From positions 43,177-107,176 of the forward strand of contig DASXFC010000011.1 in NCBI GenBank assembly GCA_036489775.1: a stretch of DNA of 64,000 nucleotides, read 5' to 3'. The position numbers were made by a program, and so were the translations under genes. The DNA is from Bog-473 sp036489775. GTDB lineage: Bacteria > Actinomycetota > Acidimicrobiia > Acidimicrobiales > RAAP-2. The notes below the pieces were generated by a model. The model made no database searches. It saw only the letters and a program-made list of their open reading frames with translations, and had not been told where the DNA came from. Of this stretch, positions 15,249 to 25,033 are shown in pieces. Position 1 is the first letter of the stretch. The number at the start of each line of letters is the position of its first letter.

Positions 15249-16138
15249 AGGTCCGTATCGGGATCAGCGCCGGCGGCGAAACCTTGGCGGCCGAGGCGAT
15301 GGTGTCGCTCGGCCAGCAAATCGGCGAGTTCGGTTTCGACTCGCTCTGGCTACCCGAGGTGCTGTCCCGCCCGGGCCCCGATCCCCTGGTCGGGTTGGCC
15401 TGGGTGTCAGGGGCCTGTCCGGGTCTCAAGATCGGCACCACCATGCTGTTGCCCGGTCGCAACCTGGTCTGGTTGGCCAAGGCGGTGGCCACGCTCGACG
15501 TGCTCTCTGGTGGCCGCTTCCTCCTGACCTTCGTGCCTGGTCTGTCGATCGGCGGGGAGCGACGGGCCATCGGCATCCCGTCGGCCGCGCGCGGTGACCT
15601 CATGGACGAAGCCCTGCCCGTCCTGCGGCGTCTGTGGGCCGGTGAGACGGTGAGCCATGAAGGCGCCACCGGCTCGTTCACCGAAATCTCGGTGTCGCCC
15701 CAACCGCTGCAGGACCCCTTCGAAGTGTGGCTCGGTGGCAATCAGGATGCCGCGCTGGAGCGGTGCGGCCGGATGGGTGACGGCTGGATCCCCGCTCTCT
15801 GTACCATCGAGGAGGCAGCCCAGGGCCGCCAGGTCATCGAGCGGGTGGCGGCCGAGCACGAGCGCTCCATCAGCGCGGAGCACTTCGGCATCAGCATCGC
15901 CTATGCGCCGCCCGGCTTCGACTTCGGCGACGAGCGGGTCGCCGCGCTGGCCAAGCGGGCCCGGGGGCGGCCGCTCGAAACCATCGTCCCAGTCGGCCTC
16001 GACGGTCTCCGCCGCATGCTCGAGGGCTATCTCGAGGTCGGCTTCTCGAAGTTTCTGGTGCGACCGCTGGCACCACCGGAGAGCTGGCGGAGTGAGCTCG
16101 AAACGCTGGCTGGCGCGGTCGGGGATCTCCAGACTTAG
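15245..16138 (+). CDS. LLM-class F420-type oxidoreductase
   Basis: A 297-residue luciferase-like protein beginning VRIGISAGGETLAAEAMVSL. The middle shows LKIGTTMLLPGRNLVWLAKA, TLDVLSGGRFLLTFVPGLSIG and FEVWLGGNQDAALERCGRMGDGW, the usual sites around the flavin or F420 phosphate. The GTG start lies in a GTGA overlap with the threonine aldolase stop (15245-15248). It differs clearly from the LLM protein encoded at 13079, so the two are not recent duplicates. The hydride acceptor is unknown. Confidence 0.87.
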   Translation: MKVRIGISAGGETLAAEAMVSLGQQIGEFGFDSLWLPEVLSRPGPDPLVGLAWVSGACPGLKIGTTMLLPGRNLVWLAKAVATLDVLSGGRFLLTFVPGLSIGGERRAIGIPSAARGDLMDEALPVLRRLWAGETVSHEGATGSFTEISVSPQPLQDPFEVWLGGNQDAALERCGRMGDGWIPALCTIEEAAQGRQVIERVAAEHERSISAEHFGISIAYAPPGFDFGDERVAALAKRARGRPLETIVPVGLDGLRRMLEGYLEVGFSKFLVRPLAPPESWRSELETLAGAVGDLQT

Positions 16139-16198
16139 CGGCCGGCGGGCCGGGCCCGGTGGATCGAACCCACCGGGCTGGCCCATACGCTCCTTCCG

Positions 16199-17020
16199 AT
16201 GGCTGACCAGACGCTCACCCTCATGGCGGTCCACGCCCATCCCGACGACGAGTCGATCTCGACGGGCGGGATCCTGGCCCGCTATGCCGACGAGGGCATC
16301 CGCACCGTGCTGGTCACCTGCACCAATGGCGAGCTCGGTGATGCCCCCGGCGGGATAAAGCCGGACAACCCCGACCACGACGAGCAGGTGGTGGTGCCCC
16401 TCCGCCTCAGCGAACTCGAGGCCAGCTGTGCCGTTCTCGGCGTGCAACACCTCGAACTGCTCGGTTACCACGACTCGGGGATGGAGGGATGGCCTCAGAA
16501 CCTGTTGCCCGACGCGTTTTGGAATACGCCGGTCGAGGTAGCGGCAGCCAAGTTGGCCGACCTCATGCGGATCTACCAGCCCGATGTCGTCGTGACCTAT
16601 GACGAGCACGGGTTCTACGGCCATCCCGACCACATCCAGGCCAACCGCATCACTCACGCCGCCATCGAGCAGTGCCAGATCCCCTCGAAGCTGTACTACA
16701 CCGGCATCGCCCGATCCGGTATCAAGGCGTTCCGCCAGACCCTGGTCGAGCACGGCATCGTCCCGCCCAGCGAGGTCGAGGAAGATCCCGAGTTCGGGAC
16801 GCCCGATGAACTGATCACGACCGTGGTGGACTGCGTCGCCTACGCGCCGCGCAAGTTCGCTTCACTGCAGGCGCACGCCAGCCAGAGCGACAATATCTTC
16901 TTCCTCCAGATGGGTGAGGAGATGTTCGCCGGCATCATGGGTACCGAAAGCTTTGTCCGCGTCCTCGACCGCACTGCGGCGCCCACCCCAGAGGACGACC
17001 TGTTCGCCGGTCTGCGCTGA
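16199..17020 (+). CDS. PIG-L family deacetylase, MshB/Mca type
   Basis: The 273-residue protein carries AVHAHPDDESISTGGILAR (zinc ligands His and Asp of HPDD, residues about 13-16), a TNGELGDAPGG loop and VVTYDEHGFYGHPDHIQAN with the third zinc His. This is the pattern of mycothiol enzymes: MshB, which deacetylates GlcNAc-inositol, and Mca, which hydrolyses mycothiol S-conjugates. The length and the YDEHGFYGHPDH segment fit either. No other mycothiol gene lies nearby to decide. It is preceded by 60 bases after the LLM gene and followed by a terminator-like hairpin. Confidence 0.85.
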   Translation: MADQTLTLMAVHAHPDDESISTGGILARYADEGIRTVLVTCTNGELGDAPGGIKPDNPDHDEQVVVPLRLSELEASCAVLGVQHLELLGYHDSGMEGWPQNLLPDAFWNTPVEVAAAKLADLMRIYQPDVVVTYDEHGFYGHPDHIQANRITHAAIEQCQIPSKLYYTGIARSGIKAFRQTLVEHGIVPPSEVEEDPEFGTPDELITTVVDCVAYAPRKFASLQAHASQSDNIFFLQMGEEMFAGIMGTESFVRVLDRTAAPTPEDDLFAGLR

Positions 17021-17022
17021 GT

Positions 17023-17052
17023 CCAGCGGGCCTGGGCCCGCGCCCCCGCTGG
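17023..17052 (+). terminator. Terminator-like hairpin after the PIG-L gene
   Basis: CCAGCGGG at 17023-17030 pairs perfectly with CCCGCTGG at 17045-17052, three bases after the stop codon at 17020. The 14-base loop is itself GC-rich. No T-run follows, as is common in high-GC actinobacteria. It lies between convergent genes and may serve the plus strand, or both. Confidence 0.55.
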
Positions 17053-17086
17053 GAGATGGCGGCGAGGGCCCGGCCCACCGAGCGCC

Positions 17087-17551
17087 CTACGTCGAGCCGA
17101 GTGGGGTGACCCGGCCCGCTCTCGAGGGCGCCGATCCTGCGAGGCACAGCGCCGCGGCGACGGCGAGCACCACGGCGATGGTGAGTTCGATGGCGAAGGC
17201 CTCCATGGCGAACGGGGCCTGCCATGTCTCGGTGAACCCGAACAGTCCATGGGTCACCGAGAGGAGGAAGCCTCCAAGCGTTGAGAGCGCGAAACCAAAC
17301 CCGAGGAGGGCCGCCCACACCTGCCGGAAGGCCAGCACGGCCAATCCGATGACCAGGCCGCCGATCGACTGAAGCAGGAAGAGCGGTCCGATGGTCGGGA
17401 TCTGCTTGTAGCCCACCGACTCCCACAGGTGGAAGTGGACGGCGCTGGACCAGATGATGAGGGCCCCGCCGACGATCAGGGCCGTCGTGGCGGCCAGGTC
17501 GACCGGACGGGTGCTCCGTCGCGGTCCTGACCAGAGCGGGGCCGTCTTCAT
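17087..17551 (-). CDS. Four-helix membrane protein of unknown function
   Basis: I do not recognise a family. From ATG 17551 the protein has 154 residues with four hydrophobic segments: LAATTALIVGGALIIWSSAV, IGPLFLLQSIGGLVIGLAVL, VWAALLGFGFALSTLGGFLL and FAIELTIAVVLAVAAALCLA. A conserved-looking HFHLWES and GYKQIPTIGPLF follow the first helix. A GTG at 17575 would add eight residues. It is divergent from the ECF sigma gene, so both may respond to the same signal, but nothing in the sequence shows this. Confidence 0.72.
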   Translation of the reverse strand: MKTAPLWSGPRRSTRPVDLAATTALIVGGALIIWSSAVHFHLWESVGYKQIPTIGPLFLLQSIGGLVIGLAVLAFRQVWAALLGFGFALSTLGGFLLSVTHGLFGFTETWQAPFAMEAFAIELTIAVVLAVAAALCLAGSAPSRAGRVTPLGST

Positions 17552-17670
17552 GCCTTTGGTTCGGATCGGTCGCACCGGACGGATGTCATTGTTCCCATGT
17601 CAGCTTTACGCCCAGCGCCGGACCGGGGATTGGAACATCCCGGGAGCCGGATCCTGCGTATACCCAAGCA

Positions 17671-18261
17671 ATGGGACAATTGGGCATGGTCGACACCACG
17701 CTGTCGGACGAAGATCTCCTGGCCGGGATGGCCGTGGGTGATCAGGCCGCCGCTGTCGCCTTCGTCCGCCGCTACCAGCGTCGGGTCTTCGGTCTGGCCT
17801 ACTCAATGGCCAACGACGCCTCGGTGGCCGAGGAGGTGGCCCAGGAGGCGCTGCTGCGGGTCTGGCGGCACGCGCCGGTGTTCGACCCCCGGCGGGGTTC
17901 GGTCACGTCATGGGTGCTGACCATCACGCGCAACCTCACCATCGATGCTCTGCGTATGCGCCGGGCGGTCCCCACCGATCCCGGCGACTTCGCCGCGGCG
18001 GCCAACATCAGCCTCGAGCACAACCCCGAGGACGGCATCAGGCGACTTGACCTGTCCGAGACGCTGCGGGCGGCGCTCTCGCAGCTCTCACCCGAGCAGC
18101 GCCGAGCGGTGGTGTTGGCCTCGGTCTATGGCCGAACGGCACTGGAGATCAGCGAGGAGGAGGGCATTCCGCTGGGCACGGCCAAGACGCGCATCAGGAC
18201 CGGGCTGCTCCGCCTGCGGGCCTCGATCGCCCACGTGGTGGAAGCGGAGGAGGAGCGATGA
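17671..18261 (+). CDS. RNA polymerase ECF sigma factor
   Basis: The 196-residue protein has sigma region 2 (FVRRYQRRVFGLAYSMANDA, then EEVAQEALLRVWRHA and SVTSWVLTITRNLTIDALR) and region 4 (LSPEQRRAVVLASVYGRTAL and EISEEEGIPLGTAKTRIRTG), with a short linker and no region 1.1 or 3. It directs core RNA polymerase to a small regulon, and SigK-like members are the closest by eye. ATG 17671 is used; ATG 17686 is also possible, and neither has a strong ribosome-binding site. The stop overlaps the anti-sigma start by four bases, the usual arrangement of a sigma factor with its inhibitor. Confidence 0.92.
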   Translation: MGQLGMVDTTLSDEDLLAGMAVGDQAAAVAFVRRYQRRVFGLAYSMANDASVAEEVAQEALLRVWRHAPVFDPRRGSVTSWVLTITRNLTIDALRMRRAVPTDPGDFAAAANISLEHNPEDGIRRLDLSETLRAALSQLSPEQRRAVVLASVYGRTALEISEEEGIPLGTAKTRIRTGLLRLRASIAHVVEAEEER

Positions 18262-18935
18262 GCAGCGAGCGCGAGACGCCGACCTGCGAGGCCTTCGAGG
18301 GCGACCTGGCCGAGCTGGCGCTCGGCATCCTGACCGGGCGGCAGCGCGCCGCCACCCTGGCTCACGTGGAGTCCTGTCCCCGGTGCGCCGACGAGCTCGA
18401 GCATCTCTCGCGCACGGCCGACGCCGTGTTGCTCGTGGCGCCCGAGAGCGAACCTCCCGTGGGGTTCGAAGTCCGCCTGTTCGAGCGGATGGGTGTGCGC
18501 GACGTCGAGCGGGGACGTTGGGGTCGCCGACCCTCGCGCCTCGTGCTGGCTGTCGCCGCCGCAGTGGTGGCGCTGGCCATCGGTCTCGGTGTGGGTTGGG
18601 CCACCGGCTCGCGGACGCATGTCCCGACCCAGGCGATCGGTAACCCGGAGGCCTCGGCCGCGCTGGTCAGCGACGGCGTCAAGGTGGGTCACGTCACGAT
18701 CGATGGCGGCTCGAAGCCCTGGGTGATGATGACCCTCGACGACTCGAAGGCTCGGGGTCGGGTGACCTGCGAGGTGGTGATGCAGGACGGCAGCGTCCAC
18801 ACCGTGGGCTCGTTCGTGGCCACGCAGGGTTACGGTGCCTGGGGCGCCCCGCTGCACGCAGCAGCGTCGTCGGTGAAGATGGCCGAAGTGAGGTCAGCCA
18901 GCGGCGCGGTGATCGCCACCGCGCCGCTGCACTGA
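18258..18935 (+). CDS. Membrane-anchored zinc-finger anti-sigma factor
   Basis: A 225-residue protein whose N-terminal 70 residues hold an anti-sigma zinc motif, HVESCPRCADEL (H-x3-C-x2-C, near residues 36-43). A single transmembrane helix, RLVLAVAAAVVALAIGLGVG (about residues 95-114), follows, and then an outer domain with GGSKPWVMMTLDDSKARGRV and a glycine-rich C-terminus, resembling RskA-type anti-sigma outer domains. It should hold the ECF sigma factor encoded just upstream at the inner membrane face until a signal from outside causes release, often through proteolysis. The ATGA overlap with the sigma gene supports the pairing. Confidence 0.88.
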   Translation: MSSERETPTCEAFEGDLAELALGILTGRQRAATLAHVESCPRCADELEHLSRTADAVLLVAPESEPPVGFEVRLFERMGVRDVERGRWGRRPSRLVLAVAAAVVALAIGLGVGWATGSRTHVPTQAIGNPEASAALVSDGVKVGHVTIDGGSKPWVMMTLDDSKARGRVTCEVVMQDGSVHTVGSFVATQGYGAWGAPLHAAASSVKMAEVRSASGAVIATAPLH

Positions 18936-18939
18936 TCTC

Positions 18940-20391
<1,452 letters not shown>

Positions 20392-20472
20392 AGCAACTCC
20401 TTCTCATCGGTCTTCACGTGCGCGGGCGCGCAAACAAGGTGCGGGCCATACGGCGAAAGCGCAGCGCACGTG

Positions 20473-20490
20473 CTCCGACCTCTGTCGGAG
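20473..20490 (-). promoter_or_regulatory. Hairpin in the ahcY leader
   Basis: CTCCGAC and GTCGGAG (20473-20479 and 20484-20490) form a perfect 7-bp stem with a 4-base loop, about 80 bases ahead of the ahcY start on the minus strand. I compared the region with the SAH riboswitch pattern I know and do not see its conserved core, so this is only a candidate leader structure. Confidence 0.4.
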
Positions 20491-20620
20491 GCCGTTTGCC
20501 CGCTCCAAGGTTAGATCAGGCCGATCACTGCTGTGCGCACGGCCCACCATCCCCGGTTGAGCGGCCCGCCGGGCCTACGGTCGAACTGCCCTATCGGGTG
20601 CGCCGGGGGGCAGGGGGTGG

Positions 20621-21316
20621 ATGATGAGCGTTGGACAATTCGAGAGCTTCGGCCCGTTCGCCTTCGGTGGGGTCTTCATCGTCATGGGCATTTTTGCCCT
20701 GTTCATCCTGCCGTTGGTCATCATCATCGTGGCCAACCGGGCTGAGCCGGATAGCCGGGGCCTGCGGCCCTTTGCCGTCTACCTCTTCGGGATGTCATTC
20801 GTCACCCTGCAGTTGGCCTACGGGGGGCTGTCGATGATCGTCACGGCCTTGCTGTCGTACATCACGCCGCACTATTCGCCCATCACCAATGATCTCGCTC
20901 GTGAGGTGGTGATCGGCGGCCTGTTCGTGGTGATCGCCGGCGCTGTTCTGCGATACCACCTCAAGCAGGGGCTGAGCGTCGCTCGCGGCGATGGCCGGGT
21001 GGATGGACCCAACGCGCGGGTGATGCACTCGTACCTGGGCGTGGTCTCCTTCTCCTATTTGATCTCGGCCATGATCACGTTCGGCGTCGCGCTCTACTTG
21101 GTCTTCGAGCTGGCCGGTCCGGGAGTCTTCGGCGGTGGTGGCAGCAAGGCGGCCACCGTCAACGTGTTGCTGGACTTCGCGTACCTCTTCCTCTCATCGG
21201 TTGCCATCGTGGGACTTTGCTGGCGTCACGCTCCGGCGGGAGCGCTGCGCATGCCGAAGGCCGTGGCCCCACCGGCAGCGCCGCCAGCAACACCGTCGCC
21301 GGCGCCGTCGGTCTGA
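20621..21316 (+). CDS. Polytopic membrane protein of unknown function
   Basis: I do not recognise the family. The 231-residue protein has about five hydrophobic helices: FGGVFIVMGIFALFILPLVI, RPFAVYLFGMSFVTLQLAYG, EVVIGGLFVVIAGAVLRYHL, a segment around YLGVVSFSYLISAMITFGVA, and LLDFAYLFLSSVAIVGLCW. The C-terminus is Ala/Pro-rich and probably cytoplasmic and disordered. ATG 20621 follows a purine-rich GGGGGCAGGGGG stretch. The next feature downstream is the tRNA-Arg gene, so it is likely monocistronic. Confidence 0.75.
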   Translation: MMSVGQFESFGPFAFGGVFIVMGIFALFILPLVIIIVANRAEPDSRGLRPFAVYLFGMSFVTLQLAYGGLSMIVTALLSYITPHYSPITNDLAREVVIGGLFVVIAGAVLRYHLKQGLSVARGDGRVDGPNARVMHSYLGVVSFSYLISAMITFGVALYLVFELAGPGVFGGGGSKAATVNVLLDFAYLFLSSVAIVGLCWRHAPAGALRMPKAVAPPAAPPATPSPAPSV

Positions 21317-21451
21317 ATGGTCAGTTGCTGAGCTGCACCGAGACCTGCATGGCGGGGGTGACCCCACCCAGGTAGAAGGTGGACGCCGTGAAGGACGTGG
21401 CCGAACATCTAGTCTGAGCCCCGGCGAGCCTGTGCAGCTCGCATGAAAGCG

Positions 21452-21523
21452 GCCCCCGTAGCTCAGGGGATAGAGCATCGGTTTCCTAAACCGTGTGCGA
21501 AGGTTCGAATCCTTCCGGGGGCG
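21452..21523 (+). tRNA. tRNA-Arg (anticodon CCT)
   Basis: A full cloverleaf can be drawn: acceptor GCCCCCG (21452-21458) with CGGGGGC (21516-21522), D arm GCTC-AGGGGATA-GAGC (21461-21476), anticodon loop TTCCTAA (21483-21489) with CCT at 21485-21487, and T arm GAAGG-TTCGAAT-CCTTC (21499-21515). The discriminator is G21523 and CCA is not encoded. The top anticodon-stem pair (27-43) is T-T, a mismatch. CCT reads AGG codons, which are rare in this genome. The sequence downstream is lower in GC than the surroundings. Confidence 0.95.
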
Positions 21524-21608
21524 CCGCGTCGGGCTGAGGGTCATTGTTTACGAGGGGCCTCCAAGCAGGGGCTCGCATCACCTCGGAAACTTCGGACATA
21601 CTCAGCCG

Positions 21609-22694
21609 GTGGATTCCCCTGGTCACGGTGATCAGTTTCAGCCTTTGGATCACCCGCCGGGACCGTGGATCGATTCGCCTCGCTTCATCGAAGAGCTTGA
21701 AGTGCGATCACCCCGCTTCAACGAGATGGAGCAGTCGGTGGCTAGGGACCTGAACCAGCAGGGATTCACGATTCTGCGCGGCGTTATTCCCGAGGACCTG
21801 TGTAACCAGGTGCGAACTGAAGTCGAACCTTTGTTCGAAGGGGACTACGCGCGGAGGGAGCACCGCGTGGCCGACGGTTGGCGCGAGGGTGCTGCCGCAG
21901 TTCGTGACATTGCGATCTTCTCGCCGATTCAGGAACTGTTAGCCGTGATGTACGAGCGCAAGCCCATCCCCTTTCAGACGCTGAACTTCAAGTGGGGGTC
22001 ACAGCAGGGATACCACTCGGACTCGATCCACTTCACTTCCATTCCTGATCGCTACATGTGCGGTGTCTGGGTGGCTCTCGAGGATGTTGACGAACAAAAC
22101 GGCCCCTTGACGTATTACCCAGGTTCGCATCGTGTCCCGCAGTTGCGAGCCTTTGAGCCGGGTATCGAACCCAGTCGGTACAACCAATTTGAAGCAACGC
22201 AGCAAGAGATCATGCTTCGACTAGGAGTGCAACCCGTCGAGCTGACCGCGAAAAAGGGAGATGCTCTGGTCTGGACGTCGAACCTTCTTCATGGAGGACG
22301 ACCAATACTCAGAGAGGGCAGCACTCGCTGGTCGCAGGTGACGCACTATTTCTTTGAAGATTGCATCTACTTTCAACCTATCTATTCGAATTATCTCACT
22401 GGGGAGATCAAGTTGATGGACATCGTCGACCTGAACACTCTTGAACCGGTCGAGCATCGTTACGGCTCATTGAAAGTGATCACGACGGAGCTGCCAAACG
22501 GGAGGAAGCGGTTCGGCCTCGTCGATGACGCTGGGCGCGAGGTGGTCGGAGACGTAACTCGGATTCACCAACTGGAGTCTCAACTGGCGGCCGTGACAGC
22601 TGAAAGGGACGCTCTCCGTGGATCGACCAGCTTCCGTTTGGGTCACGCAGTTGTTGGTCCGTTAGACCGAATTCGAAATCGAATCGGTCGCTAA
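21609..22694 (+). CDS. PhyH-family Fe(II)/2-oxoglutarate dioxygenase
   Basis: The protein belongs to the phytanoyl-CoA dioxygenase superfamily, which hydroxylates diverse substrates using Fe(II), O2 and 2-oxoglutarate. The facial triad is visible: His136 and Asp138 in GYHSDSIHF and His228 in LLHGGRPI, with a downstream Arg for 2-oxoglutarate. A tail (about residues 315-361) has a short coiled coil, HQLESQLAAVTAERDALRG, followed by STSFRLGHAVVGPLDRIR, a motif I know from the ends of bacterial cell-surface glycosyltransferases. GTG 21609 is the chosen start; ATG 21727 would remove 39 residues. Its base composition is lower in GC than its neighbours, which suggests transfer beside the tRNA. Confidence 0.85.
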   Translation: MDSPGHGDQFQPLDHPPGPWIDSPRFIEELEVRSPRFNEMEQSVARDLNQQGFTILRGVIPEDLCNQVRTEVEPLFEGDYARREHRVADGWREGAAAVRDIAIFSPIQELLAVMYERKPIPFQTLNFKWGSQQGYHSDSIHFTSIPDRYMCGVWVALEDVDEQNGPLTYYPGSHRVPQLRAFEPGIEPSRYNQFEATQQEIMLRLGVQPVELTAKKGDALVWTSNLLHGGRPILREGSTRWSQVTHYFFEDCIYFQPIYSNYLTGEIKLMDIVDLNTLEPVEHRYGSLKVITTELPNGRKRFGLVDDAGREVVGDVTRIHQLESQLAAVTAERDALRGSTSFRLGHAVVGPLDRIRNRIGR

Positions 22695-22726
22695 ATCGAA
22701 GTCGGGTCTAACTACAATCCACCAGT

Positions 22727-25015
22727 GTGACCACGGGGACCACACTGGGTGTGTCGCTTCCCACCGGACATGCGTCGGCGTTAAGGATTAAGCGTTGGGA
22801 CCCGAGAACGAGCTGCCACTTCTGGCCCGTCCTCGTTGTCGTGGGCATTGTGGTCGCGGCAAACGCTCCATACCTTCTCGGGCTATTCAAGCCCGATCCA
22901 TTGACGCTCGAAGCGGGCGTGTCCGCGATCACTCGCGGCGGATTGCTCCCGGGATTGCCGTGGGTCGATCCGAACTCCGGTATTACCGCACAGGCTCTGG
23001 GTCATCTGGCGGCCCATGATTGGCTCCATGGACAGGTTCCTTGGTGGAACCCTTACGAAGGTCTCGGAGCTCCACTGGCGGGCGAGATGCAGTCAGCCGC
23101 CCTGTTCCCACCCACACTGCTTCTGATCTTCACAAACGGCCAGGTCTATTTTCACCTGCTGCTGGAGCTGGCGGCGGCGTTGGCCACGTACGGTTTCCTG
23201 GTTCAACTGCGCGTTGGACGGTTAATCGCCGCATCCGGTGCGATCGCCTTCGCCCTATCTGGAACCTTCGCTTGGTTCGACCATGCTCCCGTGAATCCTG
23301 TCGCTTTTCTTCCTTTGGTGTTGTGGGGTGTCGAGAGAGGTTTCACCACCCCAGGGTTTCGACGGCCGACGTCCTGGATCCTCATTTCGGCTGGGCTCGC
23401 CCTGTCTCTCTATGCCGGCTTTCCAGAAACTGCGTACATCGATGGGATCCTCGCTGGACTCTGGGCGCTGGTCAGACTTTGTCAGTTGCCCAAAGGTCGT
23501 CGGCCGGAGTATCTGGCCACTCTCGCCATTGGCTTGACGGTAGGGCTGTTTATTGCCGCACCGATCCTGACCGCATTTGCCGATTACTTGGGAGTGGCGA
23601 ATGTCGGGTCTCACTCTGGGGTGTTCGGCGGGACGTCACTACCCTCTTCGATATTTCCCCAGCTGGTGATGCCGTACTTGTTTGGACCGATCTCGGCCTT
23701 CTCCGGCAACGATCCATCTGGTGTTCTGAATAGTGCCTGGGGACAGGTGGGTGGGTATCTGAGCGTGCCACTCATCGTCCTTGGAACCATCGGCGTGGCC
23801 GGTCGCCCGAACCGCCCCTTGCGAGTCGTGCTGACGCTGTGGCTGATTCTTGCCCTGGGTAGGACGTATGGCGTCCCGCCGTTTCAGAAAATCGTCAACC
23901 TGCTTCCCGGTATGAAGGACGTGGCCTTCTTTCGTTACTCGATGTCCTCTTGCGCTCTGGCCCTCATCATTCTCGCGGTGTTCGGAATGGACGACTTGAG
24001 GCGGCGCCTGGTGTCTGGCCGAGTCATGATCGTCGCCGGAGCTATCGGTCTGATACTCATCGGAGGCTCAATTCTTGAAGCGCGGGGCCTTCTGCGGAAC
24101 TTGATGACGGCGCACGATCACAACCTGTGGGCAGGTACATCGCAAGTATGGGCGATTGCGACGGTAGTGCTGGTGATCGCGATCTCAGTGGGTCTCAAAG
24201 GGCGGCTCCAGCTGTGCCTACTGGCCGCACTGGTGGGACTTGATACGTTCGCAATGTTCGTCGTACCCGAGTTCTCGGCGCCGCGCGCCGAAAACGTCTA
24301 CCTGGCTCCAGCGACCTACCTGGCCGAGCACCTCGGGACAAGTCGCTATTACACGGTCGGACCACTGCCACCCAACTATGGCTCGTACTTTGGTGCCGCA
24401 GAATTCAATTCCAACGATCTGCCCGAACCCAGGGCCTACGACAAGCTTGCGGTTCAGAGTTTTGGGTTGAGCCTCAACGGCGCGGATACAACGGCCGACC
24501 AGCAAGCAACAAACTTCCTGAACCGGCTTGGGCAATTTGAACGTGTCGGCGTGAAGTACCTACTCACGCCGGGCGGGTTTCAGCTGCCGGCGGCTCCGAA
24601 TGCCAGCAAGATGCGGCTGGTCGAATCCGGACCATCCGGGGAGATCTTCGAAGTGCCATCCCCGCAGCGCCTCTACCGAGCCCAAGGGGTTGGTTGCCGA
24701 GTTGAAAGTCAGACTATTTCTTCGGCGACCGTGGACTGCTCATCATCAGGCACCCTCTACCGGGAGGAGCTATTCATGTCCGGGTGGACGGCAACCATCG
24801 ACCAGAGAACAGTGAAAGTCGATCCCGCTGGCATATATCAGCGGATCGCTCTGCCACCAGGAAGGTCAACCGTTGGTTTTTCCTTTACGCCTCAGCACAT
24901 GGATTGGGCCCTGGCCGGTTTCGTCATTGGAGCGATCACCTGGATCGGTGGGCTCTACCTGTTGCTGATTCGTAGGCGGAACCGGGTGACGTCGATGGGG
25001 ACCTTGAGTTCATAG
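22727..25015 (+). CDS. YfhO-like membrane protein (putative GT-C glycosyltransferase)
   Basis: A 762-residue protein with about 12 transmembrane helices and a C-terminal soluble domain of roughly 200 residues. Conserved-looking YfhO features include the long first outside loop with VPWWNPYEGLGAPLAGEMQS, AGFPETAYIDG, MKDVAFFRYSMSSCALALII, and the late RVGVKYLLTP and SGWTATIDQRTVKVDPAGIY strands. YfhO proteins are implicated in glycosylation of cell-wall polymers in other bacteria, and here this is inference. It starts at GTG 22727, 32 bases past the PhyH gene, and shares its lower GC. A second YfhO-like protein is encoded at 40920. Confidence 0.82.
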   Translation: MTTGTTLGVSLPTGHASALRIKRWDPRTSCHFWPVLVVVGIVVAANAPYLLGLFKPDPLTLEAGVSAITRGGLLPGLPWVDPNSGITAQALGHLAAHDWLHGQVPWWNPYEGLGAPLAGEMQSAALFPPTLLLIFTNGQVYFHLLLELAAALATYGFLVQLRVGRLIAASGAIAFALSGTFAWFDHAPVNPVAFLPLVLWGVERGFTTPGFRRPTSWILISAGLALSLYAGFPETAYIDGILAGLWALVRLCQLPKGRRPEYLATLAIGLTVGLFIAAPILTAFADYLGVANVGSHSGVFGGTSLPSSIFPQLVMPYLFGPISAFSGNDPSGVLNSAWGQVGGYLSVPLIVLGTIGVAGRPNRPLRVVLTLWLILALGRTYGVPPFQKIVNLLPGMKDVAFFRYSMSSCALALIILAVFGMDDLRRRLVSGRVMIVAGAIGLILIGGSILEARGLLRNLMTAHDHNLWAGTSQVWAIATVVLVIAISVGLKGRLQLCLLAALVGLDTFAMFVVPEFSAPRAENVYLAPATYLAEHLGTSRYYTVGPLPPNYGSYFGAAEFNSNDLPEPRAYDKLAVQSFGLSLNGADTTADQQATNFLNRLGQFERVGVKYLLTPGGFQLPAAPNASKMRLVESGPSGEIFEVPSPQRLYRAQGVGCRVESQTISSATVDCSSSGTLYREELFMSGWTATIDQRTVKVDPAGIYQRIALPPGRSTVGFSFTPQHMDWALAGFVIGAITWIGGLYLLLIRRRNRVTSMGTLSS

Positions 25016-25033
25016 ATCAGCGGGCCACAGGCG

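Noticed and set aside
17023..17052. Two-way intrinsic terminator with T-tract
   Set aside because: The hairpin is real but neither strand has a T-run, so I list it only as terminator-like.
17632..17659. ECF-type promoter (GGAAC ... CGT) ahead of the sigma gene
   Set aside because: The spacing is 20 bases, where 16-17 is usual, and it would leave almost no leader before the start.
20392..20530. SAH riboswitch ahead of ahcY
   Set aside because: I looked for the conserved GAGGAGCGCUGC-like core and the later AGGCUCG segment, and neither is present in the right order.
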